From: Candidatus Aegiribacteria sp.
GTDB taxonomy: Bacteria; Fermentibacterota; Fermentibacteria; Fermentibacterales; Fermentibacteraceae
NCBI GenBank assembly: GCA_030634715.1
Contig: DAOWAG010000003.1
Coordinates: 1 to 18,931 of the forward strand
Direction: 5' to 3'
Length of the DNA: 18,931 nucleotides
The translations under genes and the position numbers were made by a program. The notes beneath the pieces were generated by a model, which saw only the letters and a list, made by a program, of their open reading frames with translations, searched no databases and was not told where the DNA came from. This document shows positions 6,569 through 15,111 of this stretch, piece by piece. Each line of letters begins with the position of its first letter. Within the stretch, counting starts at the first letter, position 1.

Positions 6569-7755
6569 ATAGACTATGCGTGATGAAGTTCGGGGGAACC
6601 TGTCTTGCCTCTGTGGAGGACAGAAAGATATCCCTTCAGTACTGTGTTCAGCAATTATTGAAGCATGATAAACTCATTGTAGTTGTATCCGCGATGGGAA
6701 GGAAGGGTGATCCATATGCTACCGATACCCTTCTTGAAATGGTTTCCTCTCCGTCGAAAATAGAAAAAGCTTGCCTTATGGCTACAGGTGAAATAATATC
6801 CGCTACCGTTCTGGCTGACATGCTTCGGTTTGAAGGAGTATCAGCGAAAGCGGTAACCGGTTGGAATGCAGGCATTCGCACAAATAAAAAAAATTGTGAT
6901 TCAAACATTGAGTCAATTGACAAAATGGTTCTGCAAGCGGTTCTGGAGGAGCATGACTGTATTGTTGTCGCAGGCTTTCAGGGAATGGGAAAAAATGGAA
7001 CGGTTTCCACGCTCGGCAGAGGAGGAAGCGATATAACCGCAATCGCGCTGGCCGCAGCTCTTGATGCAGATGAAGTGCAGCTGTACAAGAAAATTGATTC
7101 AGTATTCACCGCAGATCCGGATATAGTTCCCGGAGTCATGAGCTTAAAAAAAATCAGTTCAGAAGATCTGCGTCAACTTGCCTGGCATGGAGCAGAGGTT
7201 GTACATCCCCGAGCTTCGGAAATTGCCGGAGATACGGGAGTAAAGATCAATATCCTTTCTCATTCCACCGGTGAATTAGTTACAGAGATAGAACCATTTG
7301 TTATTCGAAGAGGAAAGTACATTACCGGTGTCGCATCCGGTCCCGATGTGACGCAGTACAGAATCAGAAAAACTGACGAGATAACCCCGCATGAATTCTA
7401 TTCGATTGCTTTCGGAATCGTTGCGGAAGCCTCAGTTTCAATGGACATGTTCAGCGTATTCGGATCCACAGCGATGTTTACGGTTCCCTGTGAGCAGAGT
7501 GAGACGGTATCTGAAGTTCTGAGTGGAAATAAGATCGAGTTTGAAATAATTTCACCCTGTGCTAAAGTATCAATAGTCGGTGCGGGAATGCATGGAATCA
7601 AAGGAGTTATGGCAAAGTTCTCCTCAGCGCTGGACCAGGCCGGTATTGATATGCTTCAGACTGTTGACTCGCACGCGACCATCTCCGCACTTGTTCTGCT
7701 GGATCAGAGAGACTGTGCGCTAAGGGCTCTTCACAGAGAATTTCTTGAAGAATGA
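6565..7755 (+). CDS. lysC: aspartate kinase (monofunctional)
   Basis: The enzyme phosphorylates L-aspartate, the first step towards diaminopimelate/lysine, threonine and methionine, in the cytoplasm. At 396 aa it matches the monofunctional class. The kinase domain has VMKFGGTCLAS (residues 6-16; the family usually reads KFGGTS, so Cys replaces Ser), VVVSAMGRKGDPYATDTLLE, STLGRGGSDITAIALAAAL and DSVFTADPDIVPG. WHGAEVVHPRASEIA is the substrate-site segment. Two C-terminal ACT regions follow, the second as KVSIVGAGMHGIKGVMAKFS near 335, so feedback control by an amino acid is expected. The start is GTG 6565, within a 4-nt overlap with the small upstream frame. The stop overlaps uppP by 4 nt. It may feed diaminopimelate to peptidoglycan, fitting its envelope neighbours. 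Confidence 0.93.
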   Translation: MNRLCVMKFGGTCLASVEDRKISLQYCVQQLLKHDKLIVVVSAMGRKGDPYATDTLLEMVSSPSKIEKACLMATGEIISATVLADMLRFEGVSAKAVTGWNAGIRTNKKNCDSNIESIDKMVLQAVLEEHDCIVVAGFQGMGKNGTVSTLGRGGSDITAIALAAALDADEVQLYKKIDSVFTADPDIVPGVMSLKKISSEDLRQLAWHGAEVVHPRASEIAGDTGVKINILSHSTGELVTEIEPFVIRRGKYITGVASGPDVTQYRIRKTDEITPHEFYSIAFGIVAEASVSMDMFSVFGSTAMFTVPCEQSETVSEVLSGNKIEFEIISPCAKVSIVGAGMHGIKGVMAKFSSALDQAGIDMLQTVDSHATISALVLLDQRDCALRALHREFLEE

Positions 7756-8531
7756 CTCTGCTGACAGTAATAATTCTTGCTGTTATTCAGGGTATCACTG
7801 AATTCCTGCCCGTTTCGAGTTCAGGACATCTCGCCCTGGCCGGGACAGTCATGAATATCCCGCCAGGTGATATTACTTTTGAAATAGTTGTGCATGTTGG
7901 AACGCTTCTTGCGGTTCTTGCCGTTTACTGGAAAGATCTTGTCGATCTTGTTTCAGGAGTGTTCAGGAAACAGAAGGAATCCCTTGTTCTCGCAGGTATG
8001 CTTGTTTTGGGATCGCTGCCGGCAGCAGCGGTCGGATTCCTGCTGGCAGATTCAGTCGAGCAGCTTTTTGGCATGCCGGTTGTGGTTTCCATTATGCTCA
8101 TTGTCACGGGTTGTGCTCTGTTCTCAACAAGATTTGCAAAAAAAGGCAGAAGGGAAAATCCTTCAGTTGCCGGCAGTCTTTTGATCGGGCTGGCACAGGC
8201 TGTTGCCCTTCTCCCCGGAATCTCCCGATCCGGTTTCACTATTTCCACAGGGCTGTTCGCCGGTATAAAGAGGGAAAAGGCGGCACGGTTTTCTTTCCTT
8301 CTTTCCATACCAGCGATTGCTGGCGCCGCTGTGCTGAAGCTGAGGGACATAGGGGAAAGCAGCATAGGGCTGTCTCTGATAATCGTTGGACTGGCTGTTT
8401 CAGCTGTTACCGGATATCTTGCACTGAGACTTTTGCTTTCATTTCTATCGAAAGGGAAGTTCTCAATATTTGCCTGGTATTGCTGGGCGCTTGGATTGTC
8501 CGGGCTGGTCGTTTCGATAACAGGAGGCTGA
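7752..8531 (+). CDS. uppP: undecaprenyl-diphosphatase UppP (BacA family)
   Basis: This integral inner-membrane enzyme removes a phosphate from undecaprenyl diphosphate. That recycles the carrier lipid used for peptidoglycan and surface polysaccharides, and overproduction gives bacitracin resistance. Both family signatures are present: QGITEFLPVSSSGHLAL at residues 13-29 with the catalytic Glu, and LLPGISRSGFTISTGL near 150 with the conserved Arg. The remainder is a run of hydrophobic helices, and the length of 259 aa is slightly short for the family but complete. ATG 7752 overlaps the aspartate kinase stop (ATGA), and the next gene begins 1 nt after its stop. Its place beside glycan genes fits a carrier-recycling role. 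Confidence 0.96.
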   Translation: MTLLTVIILAVIQGITEFLPVSSSGHLALAGTVMNIPPGDITFEIVVHVGTLLAVLAVYWKDLVDLVSGVFRKQKESLVLAGMLVLGSLPAAAVGFLLADSVEQLFGMPVVVSIMLIVTGCALFSTRFAKKGRRENPSVAGSLLIGLAQAVALLPGISRSGFTISTGLFAGIKREKAARFSFLLSIPAIAGAAVLKLRDIGESSIGLSLIIVGLAVSAVTGYLALRLLLSFLSKGKFSIFAWYCWALGLSGLVVSITGG

Positions 8532-8532
8532 T

Positions 8533-11340
8533 TTGCAGATACTTTTTCTCTCTTTTCTGATTGCTGGGACCATAGCAGGATGGCAGGAGAAATTCTCATC
8601 CGGTGAATGGGAGAGTTCCCGCGATCAGGCTGTCTTATCTGTAGAGGCAGATTCGTCTGAGTCGGATGCGTGGGCAGCACTCTCTTTCTCAGAAGCTGTC
8701 CTTGGCAATATCTCCGAAGCAATGGAGTATGCCGGGAACGCGGTTGAGCTGGATTCGCTCTCAGCGATGGCATGGGCGGCCTTAGGTAGATCAATGACTA
8801 TGGATGACGTTGAACTGGGTTTGTACAACTTCGAGATAGCGCTGAGACTCGATTCAACTTTTGTCCTCGGTATTGTTGGAAAAGCTCACTGTCTGGTTTT
8901 ACAGGGAGAGTATGAAGAGGCCCTGAGTGAGTTGAGCAGAGCTATGCACATTGATTCATCCTGGATATCTCTGTGGCTTGAGACCGCGAATGTTCTTGAA
9001 TATCAGCTGGAATATAAAAAGGCTTTCGATTGCATGACTGCCGCACTTGAACTGTGGCCGGACAATCGTCTTCTACTGCTTGAAGCGGGATGGCTGCTGG
9101 AAATGGAAGGTAAGTATGAGTCCGCTAAAGCTGAATATAGAAGAATAGCAGAACTTTATCCTGATGATACGGAAGCCCTTCTGAATCTTGGACTTCTTCT
9201 TGAGGAGCAGGGATTCTGCGGTTCCGCGGTAAAGGTGTACAGAGATATTCTTATCCGGGATCCCGGAGATTACTGGTGTCTTGGTGAGATTGGTCTCTGT
9301 CTTGAAATAGTTGGAAATTACGATGCTGCCATTCAGAGCTATCTGTCCGGGATCGAACTGAACCCGGACTATGTATTCGCTATGTACAGACTTGGATCAG
9401 TATTTGACAGGCTGGGAAATTATGACGAAGCGATTAAATGGTACAAAACCTGCGTGGAATCGGACCCGCTTCACATTGATGGCTGGATTGAACTGGGTCT
9501 CCTTTATGAGAATTCGGGAAATTACAATGCTGCTGAACAAGCCTACCGTTCTGTACTTGAAAATGACTCTTTAAATACCTGGACTTGGGGAGAACTCGGA
9601 ATAGTACTTGAGAACCTTGGAAGACCAGATGAAGCCGGCTTCGCATACGAAAACGGAATAAAGACAGATCCGGATTACCTCTGGGCATGGGAACAGAGGG
9701 GGCTTCTTTTTGAGGAGAGTGGAGATCTCGAGTCCGCAGCGGAATGGTATCAACTCGCGATAGATACCACGGAACCCGGAGCATGGCTTCTCGGTGAGCT
9801 TGGGTATGTTCTGGAACAGCTTGAAGATTCCGATAGTGCCGGCGTGTGCTATTTGAATGCAATACTAATCGATTCAACGTATATATTTGGATTTCAACGA
9901 CTTGCTCCTCTTGTGGCGGAGTCAGGGAATGTTGAAGAAGCAATGAATCTATGGGACGGTTTCATCAAAGCCGGAGGTAGTGAGAGCACTGCCATGTGCG
10001 AAAGAATTCTTCTCCTCGAGAGCCTGGGGAGTTTTGATGAAGCTGACAGTGTGATGAGTATTCTGGCCGATAGTTTTCCATCCGCATGGATTGATCTTGC
10101 CTGGTCATATTCGATTGTTGCTCCCGAGAAAGCTTTGCAGCTGGCTCAAAGGGCTGGAACATACGGTTTCGATGGTGATTCAGGATTATGGTCTTCTCTG
10201 GCCGGACTATACAGCAGTCTTGATGAACCTGATGCCGCTGAATCCTGTTTCGTAACCGCAACGGAACTTGCCCCGGACAATCAGGATATCTGGCTGGACT
10301 GGGGTTATTACCTGTTTGATTCAGGTCAGGAAGAAGCCGCTGCGGAGAAATACGAGAAGGTCATTGAGCTTGACAGCCTTTCATTCAGCGGCTGGAGCGG
10401 TCTTGGTGAAGCATATCTTTTCGCTGATTCTTACGATGAAGCCATAGTAGCGCTTGACAAATCCCTGGAACTTGATCCGTCGTCTCCATGGATATATTCA
10501 TATCTGGGTCTGGCGTTCGAGCAGAAAGGGTATTCTGATAAGGCGCTGGATTACTATTTCCAGGCATTGAGCATCTCACCTGGATATGATTATGCGGAAA
10601 CAAGAGTAAGATCCATTACCGATACAGGGTTTGATCCGGAATGGAACAGAAGGCAATCCGAACGCTTCAATGTCACCATTTCTGCTGACGTAAGGATTGA
10701 TAATGGCAATATTCGTGAAAGAAACTACTCTTTCAGCAGTCTGATTTCATACGAGTACGATTCAAGGGGGAGTTCAATTTCTCTTGATGGGCAGTACAGA
10801 TTCATTGAGACATCAAAGGAATACGCGAATGACTACTCCTGGGCAATGGTGTCTTTTTCCATTGAACGAATTCTGTCAGATTACTTTTCGGTCAAGGCAA
10901 AAAGCAGCTGGGACAGGCAGCCGGGAACTGTCAGACCATGGCAGATCAGCTCATACATTTCTTTTGACTATACAAGGTGGGTGACTGACTGGTTATGGGT
11001 ATCTCCCGGACTTGGATTGGGACAGGTAAATACTCACTGGGCATCAGGTCTGGAAGAAGAGAGAACTGACAGGACAACCATGTATGGTTCACTTGCATTC
11101 TGGATCAGCAATCAGGATGCCAACTGGCCGACTCTATGGCTGTGGGGAGACTTTTATCAATCACCTGATGATGCAGAGAATACTCTGATGAACGCCCTGA
11201 CTGAAGTGACTTTCGAAATGTGGAATCCACTTTCGCTCACAGTAGGTTACAGCGTGGGTTATACAAGAACACCAACATACAGATACTGGGATAAGTACAA
11301 TACCGAGTTTTACTCTCGATTGAATCTGAGGATCTTCTGA
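8533..11340 (+). CDS. secreted TPR protein with C-terminal outer-membrane beta-barrel (paralogue 1)
   Basis: The 935-aa product starts at TTG 8533, supported by AGGAGG five bases upstream. Residues 1-16 (MQILFLSFLIAGTIAG) form a signal peptide. Residues of about 40-695 are some 18 TPR units of 34 aa, including long-range copies. From about 700 there are roughly 12 amphipathic strands, such as NYSFSSLISYEY, SSISLDGQYRF, QISSYISFDYTRW and LSLTVGYSVGYTR. The chain ends LNLRIF, the terminal Phe that BAM-assembled barrels use. A TPR superhelix in front of a barrel is the design of BcsC and PgaA, which export polysaccharide. The barrel here, about 230 aa, is smaller and I see no clear sequence identity to them. 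It lies between uppP and a paralogue, overlapping the latter by 1 nt. Function is inferred as envelope glycan export or outer-membrane assembly. Confidence 0.8.
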   Translation: MQILFLSFLIAGTIAGWQEKFSSGEWESSRDQAVLSVEADSSESDAWAALSFSEAVLGNISEAMEYAGNAVELDSLSAMAWAALGRSMTMDDVELGLYNFEIALRLDSTFVLGIVGKAHCLVLQGEYEEALSELSRAMHIDSSWISLWLETANVLEYQLEYKKAFDCMTAALELWPDNRLLLLEAGWLLEMEGKYESAKAEYRRIAELYPDDTEALLNLGLLLEEQGFCGSAVKVYRDILIRDPGDYWCLGEIGLCLEIVGNYDAAIQSYLSGIELNPDYVFAMYRLGSVFDRLGNYDEAIKWYKTCVESDPLHIDGWIELGLLYENSGNYNAAEQAYRSVLENDSLNTWTWGELGIVLENLGRPDEAGFAYENGIKTDPDYLWAWEQRGLLFEESGDLESAAEWYQLAIDTTEPGAWLLGELGYVLEQLEDSDSAGVCYLNAILIDSTYIFGFQRLAPLVAESGNVEEAMNLWDGFIKAGGSESTAMCERILLLESLGSFDEADSVMSILADSFPSAWIDLAWSYSIVAPEKALQLAQRAGTYGFDGDSGLWSSLAGLYSSLDEPDAAESCFVTATELAPDNQDIWLDWGYYLFDSGQEEAAAEKYEKVIELDSLSFSGWSGLGEAYLFADSYDEAIVALDKSLELDPSSPWIYSYLGLAFEQKGYSDKALDYYFQALSISPGYDYAETRVRSITDTGFDPEWNRRQSERFNVTISADVRIDNGNIRERNYSFSSLISYEYDSRGSSISLDGQYRFIETSKEYANDYSWAMVSFSIERILSDYFSVKAKSSWDRQPGTVRPWQISSYISFDYTRWVTDWLWVSPGLGLGQVNTHWASGLEEERTDRTTMYGSLAFWISNQDANWPTLWLWGDFYQSPDDAENTLMNALTEVTFEMWNPLSLTVGYSVGYTRTPTYRYWDKYNTEFYSRLNLRIF

Positions 11341-13157
11341 TGTACGGACTGATACTGCTTGGCTTTCTGGCACTGACACCGCCTGATCTCGAACCGTGGT
11401 ATTCGCAATGCTCGCAAGGCAACTGGCATAACGCTGCAGAAGAGGCAGCTTCACTTGTTATCGCTGATTCCAGCAATGCGGAAGCGGTGACAGCTCTTCT
11501 GATATCCGGAACATTTGGCGGGATTTCGGAGATCGATCTTCTTAACATTGAGGCAGCCATTCCAATTGATTCATTATCCCCCCTTTTCTGGGCGGCTACC
11601 GGATTGATTATGATGGAAAACGGATCCTCTTTCATGGAACGGGCTGAGGATGCGTTTCAGAGATCAATACAGCTGGATTCATCCGGAGTATTCGGCTGGT
11701 TTCTACTCGGTAATCTGCGTGAAAGACAGAGCGATACATTCACAGCTCTGAACTGCTATATCAGAGCCGCTGAACTCGATACGAATTTCCTTCCAGCGCG
11801 GTTGCGCCTGGCGCGTCTGCTGTGGGATACAGGAAGACAGAATGAAGCTCTTGATGAATTTCGGAATACAATGGATACAGAAACGTCGGCTGGAATGCTG
11901 GCGTTTGCCGAGTACATTCTTCTTGCGGATGAGACCGGTTCAGAAATCAGATCAGACAGTCTTGAGAGAATGCTTCTTCAGGCAAATCCGGGTGCGTATG
12001 TGAATCTTGCAGTGGATCAGCGTCCTGTAAGACCTGATATAGCACTGTCTGCTGCAGTAAGGGCTGAGAGCACCCTCGTTGATGATAATCTTCTGATAGA
12101 TATCTCAGAAACCTATTTGTATCTTGAAGAGTATCCCGCAGCCGTTTCAGCTTCAAGCAAGGCTCTGACCGTTTCAATTGACAGTACTTCAATTCTGGGA
12201 ATACTGGGAGAAGCTCTGTTTGAGCAGGAAAATCTGGATGGATCAGAGGAAGTATTTCTTGCTCTGCTGAATCTGGATCCCCATTCGATTAATGCATTGA
12301 ACTTCCTTGGAAAGATAGCGGAGCGGGAGGCGAGAACATCGGCAGCAGTTGATTACTTTCTGCGGGCACTGGAACTTGACCCTTTCAACAGCGACGCAAG
12401 AAGCCAGCTCAGAATGATCGCCGGAGATTCATACGATCCGGATTTAATTGTTGTAACACTTAAAGGATTCAGCGCTTCCGTTTCAGTTGATCTCTCAATT
12501 GAGAAAGGCACTCGGTCTTTCCTTGAATCCGGCGGCAGCTCATCTCTATCCTACCGTTTCGATAAGCGAGGTTCTTCGATTAATGCCGGGTTTGGAGGAA
12601 GATCAATAAGCTGGGAAGAGATCCATGGTCCCGTGACCGATACACTGAACACAGAAACAGGATGGGCTTCAATTGAATTTGATTACTGGTTGAGCGATAA
12701 CTATTATTTTGTAATCAGTTCATTCTGGGACAGGCAAAGGTATACTGTTCGTCCATGGCAGGTGAGTTCATACATCGCGGTTGGATGGGAAAAGTGGATC
12801 TCATCCTGGTTCTGGTTCTCCCCGGAACTGGGACTTGGATCCGTTAATACAAAGTGGTTATCCCGTGGGTTTCCGGAATATTCAGACAATCTATCGGTCT
12901 ATATATCAGCAGGTTTATGGTATCGAAAACTTCACACATTCATTAGAGAGGCCGGGATCTATGGGGACCTGTTCTTTCCACCTGATGATCCGGATAATTT
13001 CATCTCTCACGGTACTTTTTCAATAGCTTTGAGAACATGGGATCCGCTGTACATAACCCTGGGTTACCGGGTCGATTACACGAGAAATCCAGAAGTGTCT
13101 TCCTGGGAAAAATTCAATACAAGTTTTACTACCGCACTGAACTTCGATCTGTTTTAG
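11340..13157 (+). CDS. secreted TPR protein with C-terminal outer-membrane beta-barrel (paralogue 2)
   Basis: The 605-aa product has a short N-terminal hydrophobic segment (MYGLILLGFLALTPP), about ten TPR-like units (residues 30-390) and a barrel of about 210 aa. The barrel parallels the previous gene strand for strand: SFWDRQRYTVRPWQVSSYIA, then FWFSPELGLGSVNTKW, LYITLGYRVDYTRNP and a final LNFDLF. The two C-terminal domains are clearly homologous, while the TPR parts differ in length and detail. ATG 11340 overlaps the upstream TGA by one base (TGATG), so translation is coupled and the two products may act as a pair. Only 15 nt separate its stop from the convergent permease gene. Like its neighbour it has no assigned function. 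Confidence 0.78.
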   Translation: MYGLILLGFLALTPPDLEPWYSQCSQGNWHNAAEEAASLVIADSSNAEAVTALLISGTFGGISEIDLLNIEAAIPIDSLSPLFWAATGLIMMENGSSFMERAEDAFQRSIQLDSSGVFGWFLLGNLRERQSDTFTALNCYIRAAELDTNFLPARLRLARLLWDTGRQNEALDEFRNTMDTETSAGMLAFAEYILLADETGSEIRSDSLERMLLQANPGAYVNLAVDQRPVRPDIALSAAVRAESTLVDDNLLIDISETYLYLEEYPAAVSASSKALTVSIDSTSILGILGEALFEQENLDGSEEVFLALLNLDPHSINALNFLGKIAEREARTSAAVDYFLRALELDPFNSDARSQLRMIAGDSYDPDLIVVTLKGFSASVSVDLSIEKGTRSFLESGGSSSLSYRFDKRGSSINAGFGGRSISWEEIHGPVTDTLNTETGWASIEFDYWLSDNYYFVISSFWDRQRYTVRPWQVSSYIAVGWEKWISSWFWFSPELGLGSVNTKWLSRGFPEYSDNLSVYISAGLWYRKLHTFIREAGIYGDLFFPPDDPDNFISHGTFSIALRTWDPLYITLGYRVDYTRNPEVSSWEKFNTSFTTALNFDLF

Positions 13158-13172
13158 ACCTGACGCTATTTG

Positions 13173-14462
13173 CTAAGGTCGCAGAAGACTGGTAACCGGA
13201 GTTCTTAGAATTCGTCTGAAGAAAATGTACGCGATACCAGTTGAAGCCGCAAGCATCATTCCAAGACCAACCACAAGCCAGCTAATCGGGAAAACCGCAA
13301 GTGTATCAATTGCGGCTCTGAGCGTTGGACTGAGAGACAGTAGCGTATTACTTGCGCCCCAGGCTAGCAGACATCCAAGCGCCGCGCCAAGAACAGTCGT
13401 TACCATTGACATAAGGAAAATCTGGAATGAAAAGATCATCGCCAGTCGATTATAGGGAGTGCCCAGAGCAATCAGAACACCAAGAGCGAAACGTCTGTTT
13501 CTCAGATCGTTAACCAGCGTATGAATCGCGCTTGAAAGAGCCGAGAGGAGAATTGCCGCTGCAAGAGCTGAAAGAGCGGCTGTAACGACTCCGACAAGGA
13601 TCTCCGCTTTCTGGGCAATACCTCTTCTTGTTTCCGCGCGGAGGCCTGTCTCCTCAACTGCTCGGACTATGTCCGGTACATTTTCTGCGCTTTCGGCAGT
13701 TATGACCAGAGCGCTGAATCTTCTTGTGTCCTCTGGCAGGAAGAGAAAATTAATCTGATCCACAAATTCAAATGGTACTCCAATCGCGAATAGATTCATG
13801 CTTCGGGAAGTAGCTTCGATCCTTGCCCTCACTGTGATCGGAGCATGATCAAGCTCCGCAATAGAACTTCTGCCCAGTGTTACCGTACATTCCATTCCGA
13901 TAACTCCCTCAGGTGTCAGCCCGAGGAGATTGTTAGATTCAGCGAAACCGGCATTGTACAGAAGCAGCAGGTTCTCACTCAGAACAACAGGCAGAAACCT
14001 TCTTGAGGAATCCTCAAGTAGATAGGACCAGTCTATCGCCTCAAGGAGAGAATCACCCAGAAACTCAGATGTAACACCCTCCAGGGTTATGTCTGTGTAG
14101 TAAGGCTGTCCTCCGAGGTGACCTCGCAGATAAGCCGGCACATGCGCGTAAATCTGCGGATCAATTCTCGCAACCATCGGAAGTTCCTGCAGAGATATTC
14201 TGATGTCCTCCGTAATCTCCATACCGCCTGTTTCGGTCTGGAAGAATCCCGCCTGCATGCCCTGTGGTGTAACCCTAACCTGTTCAGCGGGAAGATCGCT
14301 TGAAAGAAATCTGTCCAGAACGTTCTGCACACCAAGACCGATAGCTATAAAGAACACAAGAAGCAGAGAGGCAGTAAAAAGCATACCCTGGCTGAAGATA
14401 TAATCCTTCCAGTGACCGCGGTTCCAAAGATGAAGAGCGTAGCGGATTTCATCCGGTTTCAT
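13173..14462 (-). CDS. FtsX/MacB-like ABC transporter permease
   Basis: This inner-membrane permease is the last gene of a lipoprotein-ATPase-permease operon. TM1 lies at about residues 25-47 (LFTASLLLVFFIAIGLGV). A periplasmic domain of about 230 residues follows, then three TM segments near the C-terminus: VGVVTAALSALAAAILLSAL, IFLMSMVTTVLGAALGCLL and WLVVGLGMMLAASTGIAYIF. This is the MacB/LolC/FtsX fold. NDLRNRRFALGVLIALGTPYN is the cytoplasmic coupling segment. ATG 14474 (four codons earlier) abuts the AAGG, so I prefer ATG 14462, seven bases after GGATGG. Either start overlaps the ATPase gene. Members of this family extract lipoproteins or move signals and substrates across the periplasm by mechanotransmission; the substrate here is unknown. 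Confidence 0.88.
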   Translation of the reverse strand: MKPDEIRYALHLWNRGHWKDYIFSQGMLFTASLLLVFFIAIGLGVQNVLDRFLSSDLPAEQVRVTPQGMQAGFFQTETGGMEITEDIRISLQELPMVARIDPQIYAHVPAYLRGHLGGQPYYTDITLEGVTSEFLGDSLLEAIDWSYLLEDSSRRFLPVVLSENLLLLYNAGFAESNNLLGLTPEGVIGMECTVTLGRSSIAELDHAPITVRARIEATSRSMNLFAIGVPFEFVDQINFLFLPEDTRRFSALVITAESAENVPDIVRAVEETGLRAETRRGIAQKAEILVGVVTAALSALAAAILLSALSSAIHTLVNDLRNRRFALGVLIALGTPYNRLAMIFSFQIFLMSMVTTVLGAALGCLLAWGASNTLLSLSPTLRAAIDTLAVFPISWLVVGLGMMLAASTGIAYIFFRRILRTPVTSLLRP

Positions 14463-15111
14463 GCAGAACACCATCCTTCAGCTCAAAAATCCGATCAGCT
14501 CTTTCCAGAACACTCTTCGAATGAACGACTGCAACCACTGCGAACTCCTGTTCTCTGCGCGAGCGGTCAAGCAGGTTGAAAAGGATATTTTCGCTCTCCT
14601 CATCAAGACTTGCGCTTGGTTCATCAGCCAGGAGGATTGATGGTCTGTTAACCAGACCCCTGGCGACTGCGACTCTCTGTCTTTCTCCTCTGGACAGGAG
14701 CGATGTCTTCGTTTGATCAGTTCTGACAGAAAGCATTTTCAGGACGTCCTCTGCCTGGGAGCGAGCCAATTCCAGGTTTCCTCCGGAAAAGACAACGGGA
14801 AGAATAACGTTTTCCATAGCGCTCAGTGATGGGAGGAGATGAAAGTCCTGGAAAACAAATCCAAGGTGTTCTCTGCGTAGAGCTGCCAGCTCTGAAGATT
14901 TCATTTCACACGTATCATGTCCTGCAACGAGGAGATTTCCGCCAAAACCCCGATCATGTGTTCCGAGTATAGACAGGAGGGTGCTTTTTCCAACACCGCT
15001 TCGGCCTACGATTGCAAGGAATTCTCCCTTGAAAACTGTGATGTCAAGACCTGAAAGAACTTCCATTCCTTCGAAACTTCGTGTTATTTCGCGAGCCTGA
15101 ATAATGCTCAT
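14449..15111 (-). CDS. ABC transporter ATP-binding protein (LolD/MacB-like)
   Basis: This 220-aa cytoplasmic ATPase drives the adjoining permease. Walker A is GRSGVGKST (36-44) and the Q-loop is FVFQDFHLLPSLSAMENV (Q88). The signature motif is LSRGERQRVAVAR (139-151), Walker B is ILLADEPSASLD with catalytic E164, and the switch His is H197. The Q-loop and length are those of the LolD/MacB/FtsE group. The signature has Arg where LSGGQ/LSGGE has its first Gly. That residue contacts ATP gamma-phosphate across the dimer in the canonical form, so the change is worth noting. ATG 15111 overlaps the lipoprotein stop by 4 nt, and the gene's 3' end overlaps the permease. Confidence 0.93.
   Translation of the reverse strand: MSIIQAREITRSFEGMEVLSGLDITVFKGEFLAIVGRSGVGKSTLLSILGTHDRGFGGNLLVAGHDTCEMKSSELAALRREHLGFVFQDFHLLPSLSAMENVILPVVFSGGNLELARSQAEDVLKMLSVRTDQTKTSLLSRGERQRVAVARGLVNRPSILLADEPSASLDEESENILFNLLDRSRREQEFAVVAVVHSKSVLERADRIFELKDGVLHETG

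Noticed and set aside
7925..8794. 289-aa minus-strand open frame
   Set aside because: It is antisense to uppP and the start of the TPR gene, is rich in Pro/Ser/Arg, and matches no family.
13158..13195. Possible bidirectional terminator
   Set aside because: It has only a 5-bp GACCT/AGGTC stem with a long loop and no T-tract on either strand.
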